Positions 16,657 to 24,700 of a DNA stretch of 35,975 nt are shown piece by piece. The stretch is from positions 1 to 35,975 of the forward strand of contig CAYGZA010000021.1 of NCBI GenBank assembly GCA_964354135.1, written 5' to 3'. Every line of letters starts with the position of its first letter. Within the stretch, counting starts at the first letter, position 1. Made by a program: the position numbers and the translations under genes. The notes beneath the pieces were generated by a model, which was given only the letters and a program-made list of their open reading frames with translations, had not been told where the DNA came from and did no database searches. This stretch comes from CAYGZA01 sp964354135. GTDB lineage: Bacteria; Planctomycetota; Planctomycetia; Pirellulales; Thermoguttaceae.

Positions 16657-16708
16657 CTCTGCTCCCGGTCGGGCCGTCACTGGTCCGGCCGGGAGCAGAG
16701 TCTTTCTT
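16657..16708 (+). terminator. Rho-independent terminator of the csp-RRM unit
   Basis: A 12-bp perfect stem CTCTGCTCCCGG/CCGGGAGCAGAG (16657-16668 and 16689-16700), extended inward by about six more pairs, is followed by TCTTTCTT. Confidence 0.8.
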
Positions 16709-16742
16709 GGGCCCCCCTACTGGGACGTTCGGCCCGGACATT

Positions 16743-16748
16743 GTACAA
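16743..16748 (+). promoter_or_regulatory. -10 box of the nucleotidyltransferase-like gene
   Basis: TACAAT, 5/6 to consensus, 33 bp upstream of the ATG. No good -35 box was found at 16-18 bp. Confidence 0.4.
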
Positions 16749-16780
16749 TCTACGGGGCGGCTCGATCGGGAGCCTTCGCG

Positions 16781-17371
16781 ATGTCCCGAACCAGGTACGG
16801 CGACGTCTCTTGGGAAAAGATGATGGGAGCCGTGGAGAAGGTGCGCCAGCGGCTATTGCGGGTGGCGGCTGCACTGGACAAGGCGCGAATTCCCTATGCC
16901 GTGGCGGGCGGGAATGCCGTTGCCGCGTGGGTCTCGCGGGTCGACGAGGCCGCGGTGCGAAACACACAGGACGTGGACATCCTTATCTGCCGGAGCGACC
17001 TGGACGCTGCCACGGCACCGTTGGCCGAGGCCGGCTTCGTCCGCCGCCACGCTGCCGGCATGGACATGTTTCTCGACGGGCCGGATGCCAAGGCCCGCGA
17101 TGCAATCCACGTCGTTTTTGCCGGGGAGAAGGTCCGCCCGGAATACGTGCTCCCCGCACCCCACGTCGATGAGTCCGAACAGACGGTCGCTTTTCGTATT
17201 CTCAACCTGGAAGCCCTGGTGCGGATGAAACTGACCTCATTCCGCGACAAAGACCGGGTGCACCTCCGCGACCTCATCGACGTGGGCTTGATCGACTCCA
17301 CGTGGTGCCATCGCTTCCCGCCCGAGCTCACCGCGCGGCTCCGCGACCTGCTCGCCACGCCCGACGGGTGA
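16781..17371 (+). CDS. Nucleotidyltransferase-fold protein
   Basis: A 196-residue soluble protein. The motif VAGGNAVAAW (about 46-55) followed by TQDVDILI is the Gly-rich loop and DxD metal site of the minimal/AbiEii-like nucleotidyltransferase superfamily. The third acidic position may lie in AIHVVF, where an acidic residue is not obvious, so activity is uncertain. The C-terminal part (NLEALVRMKLTSFRDKDRVHLRDLIDVGLID) is conserved in bacterial stand-alone members. It starts with ATG at 16781 after CGGGAG. No antitoxin gene is adjacent, so a toxin role is not supported. Confidence 0.75.
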   Translation: MSRTRYGDVSWEKMMGAVEKVRQRLLRVAAALDKARIPYAVAGGNAVAAWVSRVDEAAVRNTQDVDILICRSDLDAATAPLAEAGFVRRHAAGMDMFLDGPDAKARDAIHVVFAGEKVRPEYVLPAPHVDESEQTVAFRILNLEALVRMKLTSFRDKDRVHLRDLIDVGLIDSTWCHRFPPELTARLRDLLATPDG

Positions 17372-17776
17372 TGGACCTGAATGCAGCGGGGGCCCGCTAC
17401 CCGGTGGCCCTGCTGTGGATGGCTCTTTGCCCGCGCAGCGCACGGCCGACTCGCCCGGAATCGCAGGGTCTCAGCCGGTAATCCTGCCCCGTTTCATGCC
17501 TCTGCGGTGGGGTGCAGGACCAAGGGACAAGCTACCCGATGGGGAAACAGACTGTCGATTTTGCATTCCGCGGCGGCAATCGGGCCTCTGGGGGCTTGAG
17601 TTTGGCGGCAGTTGGACTACGCTCAGGGTTGCCGTGTGAACCCCCCGGCCAAGCTGCGGTTGGGTGGCGGTGGCTCCAGCGAAGCCCCAGTCCGTGGCGG
17701 CCGGGGCACGTTTCGGTTTGCCGAAGAGCCACGCACCCGGTTTACCCGACCTCCAGTTGCGAAAGGAGAGCCTGCC
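17372..17776. other. Non-coding region upstream of the repeat protein
   Basis: 405 bp without a supported gene. It ends in a GC-rich stretch with several short hairpins (for example TTCGG-TTTG-CCGAA near 17712-17725). A weak promoter-like pair TTGAGT/TACGCT lies at 17596-17623. No known riboswitch class could be matched. Confidence 0.4.
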
Positions 17777-18547
17777 ATGCGACCACGTCTTGCGAAGACT
17801 TCCGTCCTTGTCGTCGTGCTCGTCGCCCTCACGGTCTTGTGGGGCGAAGCACAGGCGCTGGCTCAGCCCGCGCCTAAGTTTCCCGGCGGACCGCCTAAGC
17901 CCACGAGCCCACAGTTCGCTCCCGGCGCCGTTGACTATTATCGCCAAGCTCCGGTGAGCCCGGCTACTCCAAGACCCAAGGGCCTGCCGGGCTTGCCGGC
18001 GCCATCGTGGGGTGATCTGGGCAAGCTCGCCCTCGACGTGGCCCTCAACCTGCTTTCGGGCAACGAGCTGGAACTCCTCTCCGGGAACAAGCCGAAGCTC
18101 CTGTCCGGCAACGAGACAGAACTCCTGTCCGGGAACGAGACAGAACTCTTTTCCGGGAACAAGCCGAGGCTCCTTTCCGGCAACGAGACAGAACTCCTGT
18201 CCGGGAACGAAACGGAACTCCTGTCCGGGAACAAGCCGGAATTCTTGAATGGGAACCGCGTGTCGGTCCTCTCGGGCAATAAGCTGGAGATCCGAATCGT
18301 CAACAGCGGCAACAACAACGGCAATCACGGGCCACCTCGCCTCGGGCCGCCGCCGGGGGTGAAGCCCGCCGCCGGGGCAAGCGTCGAGCGGCAAGCGTTG
18401 TTGTTGCGGGCGGCAAGCGCGGCGGCCGCGGCCGGTGGTCCCGCCCGGGGGCGAGCGCCCCAGCCCTCGCAGCGATTCAAGCAGCTCGACCTCAACGGCG
18501 ACGGTGCGATCTCGCTGGAGGAGTTCCTCCGCGCTGGCGCCCAGTGA
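17777..18547 (+). CDS. Secreted octapeptide-repeat protein with C-terminal EF-hand
   Basis: A 256-residue protein of unknown function. A signal peptide covers about 1-30 (VLVVVLVALTVLWGEAQALA), followed by a Pro-rich linker. Residues 92-171 are ten perfect-length octapeptides with consensus LLSGN(E/K)(T/P)E. Next comes an Asn/Gly-rich stretch (IVNSGNNNGNHG), an Ala-rich segment, and one canonical EF-hand loop DLNGDGAISLEE (238-249) at the very end. The 8-residue period, with hydrophobic pairs and an SGN turn, suggests a regular beta-solenoid-like fold; the EF-hand suggests calcium binding. Both points are inference. GCGAAAGGAG lies upstream of the ATG at 17777, the same leader sequence as the glycosidase gene at 28492. 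It converges with the FHA gene. Confidence 0.85.
   Translation: MRPRLAKTSVLVVVLVALTVLWGEAQALAQPAPKFPGGPPKPTSPQFAPGAVDYYRQAPVSPATPRPKGLPGLPAPSWGDLGKLALDVALNLLSGNELELLSGNKPKLLSGNETELLSGNETELFSGNKPRLLSGNETELLSGNETELLSGNKPEFLNGNRVSVLSGNKLEIRIVNSGNNNGNHGPPRLGPPPGVKPAAGASVERQALLLRAASAAAAAGGPARGRAPQPSQRFKQLDLNGDGAISLEEFLRAGAQ
18050..18289 (+). repeat. 24-bp coding tandem repeat, ten units
   Basis: Ten in-frame 24-bp units. Units 2-4 (18074-18145) and 5-7 (18146-18217) form two copies of a 72-bp higher-order repeat (KPx, ETE, ETE endings), and unit 8 begins a third. Units 3, 4 and 6 are nearly identical at DNA level, which points to recent duplication. Confidence 0.9.
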
Positions 18548-18591
18548 TTTGTGAGAGACGGGGCGAGGGGAGAAGGCATTGGGATAGGTTC

Positions 18592-20205
18592 TCAGCTTTC
18601 TGCTTTCGGCTTGCCCTGTTCCGCATCGGGCCTTTCCGGCTTGGGCTCGCCGGGAGGGCTGCCGAAGTACCGGGCGACGGTCTCCTTGACGCGGCCCCAC
18701 CAGCCCGAGCGCTCCTGCGAAAGGGCGGCAAGCCGCCGGAGCAACTGGTCGTAAGCCTCGTTGAGGTCCTCGTGGGCCTTCCAGGCGGCCGGCCCCGCAG
18801 CCCCGCTGGGGGGAACCGCGTCTGACGGCTGCCCGGATTCTTCCCGCCGCTGGGGCTGGGCCTCGACTCCGCGGGGTTCCTGCCCGTTGGCGCCGCGCCG
18901 CCCGTCCGCCACTCCGGTAACCGGCGGCACCGGCGGCTCGGCCAGGGCTTTGGGCAGACGGCTGGGCAAGCCGAAGGAGCCCTCTTGAGCGTCCGTCCGG
19001 TCGGGGGAAGATTGCACGGGCCCGGCCTGTGCCGGTGCGGGCGTCCCGTCATACGCGATTGCCTGGGGAGCGGGCCTGGCAGGGGCCGCCAAGGCCCTTT
19101 GCTCCGCGAACCACTGTTCCAATCGCAACTGCACTTCCCGCTGGCGGGTCTCCATGTCCACCAGCAGATGGCCGATCGCCGCCAACTGCTCCTGGAAGCG
19201 GATTTCCATCGCCTGGCGTTGGGCTACCAGCTCGGCCCATTGCCTCTCGTGCTCCACCTTCTCGCCGAACAAGCGAGCCCACGCCAGGGCAAACGTGGAG
19301 CAGGGCAGCAGTCTGCCGGCGTCGCCGAAGTCCACGTCGCCGCGCGGTTCCTCGATTCCCGGCGAAGAACCGGCTGGACAGGCGTCGGTTTGCGCCCAAG
19401 GGCACGGGTCCGCCGATTGGCGGCAGAGTTCCCCCCGCACCTCCCGGCCGGACGATCGGGCCACGTCCCTCGGCTCCGGCCGGCTTTCCAGCGGACGGGG
19501 CAGCTCCGGTACGGTGATCGCGGTAGGACGCTGCTCCTCGGGCCGGCCCGACAGGTCCGCGTATTCCAGCTCGACTTGTCCCAAGGTGAGGGAACCGCCC
19601 AAGGGAAGTTGGGCCGCGTCGATGGGCCGGCGGTCCAACAACGTGCCGTTCCGGCTCAGCAGGTCGATCGCCCACAAGACTCCCCCGTGCCAGAACAACA
19701 CCACGTGCGGAGCGGAAACACTGCGGCTCAGAATGGGAAGCGTGCTAGAGCGGCGCCGCCCGACGACGGTCAGCCGCCGCTTCAGCCGGCGCTCGGCCAC
19801 CTCCCGGCCTCGAAACTTCACGGCCAGCATCGGATAGGGGAGATCGGCACTTCCCCGCGACTCCCAATCCGGCTCAGGCGGTTGCCCCGGCGGGCCTTCG
19901 TCGGCCAATCGGGCCGAGACCAGGTACGGCCCCAAGGGCACCGCTTGCTCCGGCCGGAGCCAGCCGCGGAAGGGCGACGTCGGCGGCTCCTCGCCGTCCA
20001 GCCGAACGCAGAAGACGCCGAAATCGGCCGCGTGCAGATACAGGCCCCGCCGCGGGACGTCCCCATGCGACAGCGTGACCTCGGCGGCGACGTGGGAGCC
20101 GACGCGGGCATAGGGCCTGGTCGTTGTAGTGACCAGCCGCCCGTCCGGCCCGTCCACGGTCACCACGAGCCGATGCTCGCACCAGAATGCGGAATCGAGA
20201 GTCAT
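18592..20205 (-). CDS. FHA-domain protein
   Basis: A 537-residue soluble protein. The FHA domain lies at about 140-225: LTVVGRRRSSTLPI, a conserved Ser-x-x-His region (SRSVSAPHVVLF) and LLSRNGTLLDRRPI, which carries the Asn-Gly of FHA cores. FHA domains bind phosphothreonine, usually as partners of Ser/Thr kinases. The N-terminal 130 residues form a separate beta-rich region. About 300-370 is an Ala/Glu/Gln-rich coiled-coil. The rest is Pro-rich and low-complexity, ending in a helical segment. No kinase gene is near. It starts with ATG at 20205, with only a weak ribosome-binding site. The last codons (GKPKAES) resemble the 21-bp repeat seen at 1552. Confidence 0.82.
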   Translation of the reverse strand: MTLDSAFWCEHRLVVTVDGPDGRLVTTTTRPYARVGSHVAAEVTLSHGDVPRRGLYLHAADFGVFCVRLDGEEPPTSPFRGWLRPEQAVPLGPYLVSARLADEGPPGQPPEPDWESRGSADLPYPMLAVKFRGREVAERRLKRRLTVVGRRRSSTLPILSRSVSAPHVVLFWHGGVLWAIDLLSRNGTLLDRRPIDAAQLPLGGSLTLGQVELEYADLSGRPEEQRPTAITVPELPRPLESRPEPRDVARSSGREVRGELCRQSADPCPWAQTDACPAGSSPGIEEPRGDVDFGDAGRLLPCSTFALAWARLFGEKVEHERQWAELVAQRQAMEIRFQEQLAAIGHLLVDMETRQREVQLRLEQWFAEQRALAAPARPAPQAIAYDGTPAPAQAGPVQSSPDRTDAQEGSFGLPSRLPKALAEPPVPPVTGVADGRRGANGQEPRGVEAQPQRREESGQPSDAVPPSGAAGPAAWKAHEDLNEAYDQLLRRLAALSQERSGWWGRVKETVARYFGSPPGEPKPERPDAEQGKPKAES

Positions 20206-20280
20206 GACCGACCACGACGGGATCTTCTCGGCTGCGGCTCATCTGCACTGCCCGGTCATCCGTGCAACTCCCACGGATCC

Positions 20281-20308
20281 ATTGTACTTCGCGCTGGAGC
20301 CCCGGCAA
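20281..20308 (-). promoter_or_regulatory. Promoter candidate of the FHA gene
   Basis: On the minus strand TTGCCG (20308-20303), 16-bp spacer, TACAAT (20286-20281), giving a leader of about 70 nt. The rest of 20206-20428 shows no gene. Confidence 0.45.
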
Positions 20309-20428
20309 CAACGAGCCCCGCCGCATCGGGAAGCCAGCCCGGTGCCGGAGCCCCTCTGACGGGTGTTTCCCCTTTTCACGGATTCGCTGTTTTGCGATCT
20401 CGCGATGTACTCCCCTTATGCGCGCAAG

Positions 20429-20725
20429 TCACTTCGCCTCCGCGACCACGCGGAAGCCGACATTGTAGACCGACTGGTACGGCCGGTAGGCCAAGCGCGA
20501 AGCGGAGCGGGCCGATTCCGGCCGGTCGCGCAGTTGGCCGGCGTTCCAGATGCACGGGTGCTTGTCGGCATATTCCGTGCCGCGCACGCTCGCGCGGACG
20601 TTCCCGCGGTCGAACCAGTCGGCGCGGATGGTGAAGCTTGCCGCCGGCCCCGCCGTTTCTGCGGAATACGCCGTCGCGACGGTCCCGAGGCAGCATGTCA
20701 AAGCGACCAGCAGTGTACGCGTCAA
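20429..20725 (-). CDS. Small secreted protein with an orphan SUMF1 C-terminal tail
   Basis: A 98-residue product with a signal peptide (LLVALTCCLGTVATAYSA). The last ~30 residues, SASRLAYRPYQSVYNVGFRVVA, closely match the C-terminus of the SUMF1 domain of the large protein encoded upstream (TSAFRLAYAPYQNVFNVGFRVVM). The start is TTG at 20725, preceded by GAGGAGAT at a good distance; no ATG is available. It follows the Fe-S protein gene by 37 bp in the same direction. The domain is far too short to fold as a complete SUMF1 enzyme. It could be a decayed gene or a real small protein; the intact signal, frame and ribosome-binding site favour expression. Confidence 0.65.
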   Translation of the reverse strand: MTRTLLVALTCCLGTVATAYSAETAGPAASFTIRADWFDRGNVRASVRGTEYADKHPCIWNAGQLRDRPESARSASRLAYRPYQSVYNVGFRVVAEAK

Positions 20726-20762
20726 GGTGATCTCCTCAACTACTCCCTCTCCCCATTCTCCC

Positions 20763-21722
20763 TTAAGTCGGTCTTGGACAGATACACAGGCACCTTCCGC
20801 AGTAGGGGAGCAGGCCGCCGAATCGCCGCAACCTCTCCTGCCACGGGTCCACGGCCGCCTTGTACTCCAGCAGCTCGTCGGCCGTGGGCTCGTTTTCGGG
20901 AAGCGGGATGTCCTTGTAGCCCCCGGTCGAGCGAAGCATCCCGCTGCAACCCCAACGGCACTTCCAGCCGACGATCCTCGCGTACTCGACCGCCTTGTCG
21001 CCAATGCGGATGGTCACTCCGCCGTCCCGCGATCTTGGGATGGCCCGAGTGGGGCAGGCACGGGCACATTGCCAACCGCACCGATGGGGATCGCAGAGCT
21101 GCCCTTGGTGCATTGGGTCCGGACGGAGCGGGGCATTGGTTGCGAGGGTCGTCAGTTTCTGCCGTGCCCCGAACTGGGGCGTGATGAGCAGGCCGTGCCA
21201 ACCCATCTCCCCCAATCCGCAGGCGACGGCCGCGTGCTTGTGGGAGATGTCGCCGGGCCCGCCCGGGTACTCCGGCGTCGGCTTGAGAACATGGGGGATA
21301 TTGGCCGGAAAAGGGTACGCGCGATACCCCGCCTTCTCCAGAAACTTCGCTCCGTCGTAGGCGAGCTCATCGAGCAGCGGATTCACGATGGTCAGCGTGA
21401 ACAACTGGTAGGAGTGATACGACTCCGGAATGCGATGCTCCCGGGCGCTCCGCGCAATCAGGTCGCAGCTTGCCTCGTTGATGTGCAGTGCAATCGAAAC
21501 CAGCGCCCTCGCGTCGGGGAGATACCGCTTGGGCTCCATGATCTCCGGCGCCCCCTGGAGCCGATCGACCGGGCCGACTCCAACCAGGTCCGCCCCTCGG
21601 CTCTTCAGGTAGTCCTTCAGCCGCTCGGTGAGATCCCCGTCGAAGAGGGGCTCGCACTCAGGACGATGGCCGGCGTCTCTTCCTTCGGCGCCGGATGCGT
21701 CGGGCTCTCCTCCACTTGCCAC
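20763..21722 (-). CDS. QueG-like 4Fe-4S protein
   Basis: A 319-residue cytoplasmic-type protein resembling epoxyqueuosine reductase and related reductive-dehalogenase-like proteins. The N-terminal part (YLKSRGADLVGVGPVD) matches the corrinoid-binding QueG domain start. Ferredoxin-like clusters follow: CDPHRCGWQCARACP and, at the C-terminus, CGRCLCICP, plus an extra WKCRWGCSG. It lacks the C-terminal HEAT-like extension of classical QueG. The start is GTG at 21722. It lies 51 bp downstream of the large diheme/SUMF1 gene in the same direction, so a redox role linked to that protein is possible but unproven. Confidence 0.75.
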   Translation of the reverse strand: MASGGEPDASGAEGRDAGHRPECEPLFDGDLTERLKDYLKSRGADLVGVGPVDRLQGAPEIMEPKRYLPDARALVSIALHINEASCDLIARSAREHRIPESYHSYQLFTLTIVNPLLDELAYDGAKFLEKAGYRAYPFPANIPHVLKPTPEYPGGPGDISHKHAAVACGLGEMGWHGLLITPQFGARQKLTTLATNAPLRPDPMHQGQLCDPHRCGWQCARACPTRAIPRSRDGGVTIRIGDKAVEYARIVGWKCRWGCSGMLRSTGGYKDIPLPENEPTADELLEYKAAVDPWQERLRRFGGLLPYCGRCLCICPRPT

Positions 21723-21773
21723 GGCACGCGCTCCATGAGAATCGGGCCGTTGTGCCTTGCCGGCTCCGTCCGC

Positions 21774-24700
21774 TCAGTCTTCCTCCATCACCACCCGGAA
21801 GCCGACGTTGAAGACGTTCTGGTACGGGGCGTAAGCGAGGCGGAACGCGGAGGTCGAGCGCTGCGGGCGGTCGTACCAGGAGCCGCCGCGGACCACGCGG
21901 CGCCCCGGGGCGGCCGGGTCGTTGCGGCCGTCCTCGTCGTCGTAAGGATACGGGCGGTAGAGCGACCGGGTCCATTCGGCCACATTGCCGTGCACATCCA
22001 CGAGGCCCCACGGGTTCGCCTGGTAGCGGCCCACGTCCACGGAAATGAAGCCGCCGTCGTCAAATCGCTCGTCCTTGGGGATCCAATCGTCGTACTTGTT
22101 GGGGTTGGCGATCAGGTGGACCTGGATGTACGTCTCCAAGGCGAATTCGCGAAGCTTGAGGTCGCCGAGGTTGGCGCACTTGGAAAAATCAGTGTTCAGG
22201 TCGCCGTGCCAGAAGGGCGTCGCGGTGCCGGCCCGGCAGGCGTATTCCCACTGGGCCTCCGTCGGCAGCGTACACCGCCGGCCCGTCCGCTCGCTGAGCC
22301 AGCGGCAGAAGGCCGTCGCCCGATCCCACGAAAGCCGCACCACCGGCTGCCTCGGCCCGTTGGCCGGGTAGCCGTGGATGCCGAACTGGTAGCCGTGCAT
22401 CGGCTCGAAGTGGCTGTCGTGCGTGGGGTCGAAGCGGGCGTACTCGGCGTTGGTCACCTCGAAGCGGCCGATCCAGAACGGCTTGGCGATCTTCACCACG
22501 GCGGCAGGCCGCTCGTCGGGATGGCCGTTGTGGTCGCCCATGACGAGCTGGCCGGCCGGGATGCGGGCCAGCTCCAGGCGAGCGCCGCCGCCGAGGTCGA
22601 CGGAGCGGCGGGCCTCGACGGGCGGCCCTTGCCGGCGTTGGGCCTCGGCGGCGTCGAAGGGCCAGCCGGGGCACGAAGGGGCCGGCGCCGCTGCCTTCGC
22701 AGGCGCCGGGGGGATCACCGGTTCGATCTTCGCCTGGGGTGTTTTGGGGATCTCCTCGGGATCCACGTCCACGCCGGCATAGCGATTGAGCATGGTGCGG
22801 CGGCGAGCGGCCTGCGGATCGACCTGGGCCTTGCCCACGATCTCCGTCCACGTCCCGTGATACGGGGCATTCAGATCAATCCAGGTGACGAGCCGGTCCC
22901 ACGCCTCGGCATCGAGCTCGACGCCGTAATGCCCTTTGCGGAGCATCTGCACTAGCTCGGTGCTGTCGGCGTGGTATTCCATCGGGGCCAAGAGGTGGAT
23001 GTCGTCTTCGATCCCCGGGCGGCGGACGAAGCGGTGCAGCTCGGCATAGGCCACCGAGAACTTCCCGCCCACCGCCGTCCCGACGTTGCCGGCGATCTGG
23101 GTGCTCCAGTCGGTGATCTTCTGGTCGCCCCGCAGGCTCAGGATCGGATCGGCCAAGGGGGCGGGAGTCTTCTTCGATGTCGGCGGTGGGGTCTGTCGAT
23201 CTGCGGATGCGGAAAAAGAGTTCTGACCCCTTTTTCCGTCGTGGCAGCCGACGCAGTGCTTGTCCAGCACCGGCTGCACTTCCCGGGCGAAGCTGAAGCC
23301 GCGGGCCGGCCCGCGCCAGGGCGTAATCTCCGACGCAACCCGCCGCGCGGCGATGCTCTGGCGATTGACCGGTCCGCTGTTCTGCTGCTCGTGGCAGCCG
23401 GCGCAGGAGAGGACCTCGCCCGGCATCGCGGTGAACCAGCTCCGCATGACCTGGAGCGATTTACCCTCCTCGTCGAGCGGGTGCACGGCGATCGGCGTGT
23501 TGGCCGGGACGCGGAACAGGGCCGAGCCGTCGGGCTCGACGGGAACGGTGCCCAGGACCCGCTTGATGTCCCACGGCCCGTCCATGCCTATGGCCCCCAA
23601 GAGCCCGCCCATCCCTTGGTAGCTGAAATGGTACGTGACCACCCGCAGCTTCCTGACGGTGCCGCGCGGGATGCCCTTGAGCCCCGGGCCGGAGTAGATG
23701 TCGCTCATGTACACGAGGGCGTCTTTCCGCTTGGGATCGACGCGGTCGGGGACGACCGGCGGGGTGGGCTGCTTCTTGACGGGCACCGGCTCGAACAGGG
23801 CGTAGCCGGGCGTTTCCTTCAAGAGCAGCATGTTGTCGAAAACGTCCACCAGGTAAATACCCCAGAGCGACTGCGGGGTGGGCCTGGCCGACACGAGGTA
23901 GTGCTTCTCGCTCAAAGGATAGGGGTGGAGGAACTGCGGCCAGGCGTCATCGGCCAGGTTGTCGCGGATGACCGGCTCGACCGGCTTGCCGTAGCCGGGG
24001 ATCTCCTGCACCACGCCCTCCGCCTCGCGGCGCCCCCGGGCCGGATCGACGATCAAGAGCCGCCCGGAGCGGGCCACCCCGTGATGACCCGTGGCAATGC
24101 CCGCCACCTTCGTCGGGTGCCCGGGGATCGGCCGGGCGTAGAAAAACGAATTGACGAAGAACGAGTTGCTGCCGAAGTACTCCATCTGCGCCGTGCCGTC
24201 GGGATTCATGTGGAAGAGGATCCGCGAGTTGGAGTGCGGCAGGTCGGCGTATTCCCAGCGGAGGTAGAGGACGCGGCCGCTAGGGAGCACCGCGGGGCAC
24301 CAGTTGTGCTCCTGGTCCACGGTAAGCTGGCGGATCGAGCCGTTGTGCTCCAGGATGTAAAGATTCGTCACGTGCGAGCTCCCGTACACGCACGGCACGC
24401 CGACGAACGGTGCGGTCGAGGTGAAGAGGATCCGCCCGTCGGGAAGGTAGCAGGCGTCGTAATTGTCGACGTCGGGCTCGCGGATCAGCGGCAGCTCGCG
24501 GAGCTTCCGCCCGTCGATCGTCATCTCGAAGACCTGCCAGCGGCCGTTGGCGCCGGGCATCGAGAAGAGCATCCGGCCGGCGTCGAAGTGCAGGTCCACG
24601 TCGCCGGCGAACCGGCCGCCCGTGGGCTGGAAGAGCGTGCTCAGCTTGCCCTCGGGATGGACCGGCGACAAGGTGCAGAGCTTGTTGTTGAAGCCCGTCT

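Noticed and set aside
16781..17371. Type IV (AbiEii-like) toxin-antitoxin system
   Set aside because: Only the nucleotidyltransferase fold is present; no adjacent antitoxin gene and one metal-site acidic residue is unclear.
17600..17760. Possible riboswitch (c-di-GMP-like GTAAACC and GCAAACC strings on the minus strand)
   Set aside because: The spacing and the conserved GEMM core do not fit, and no downstream gene exists in that direction.
18050..18289. CRISPR-like array
   Set aside because: The 24-bp repeats are contiguous, in frame and coding, with no spacers.
21774..23000. Functional formylglycine-generating enzyme
   Set aside because: The cysteine pair needed for catalysis is absent from the VVRGGSW region.
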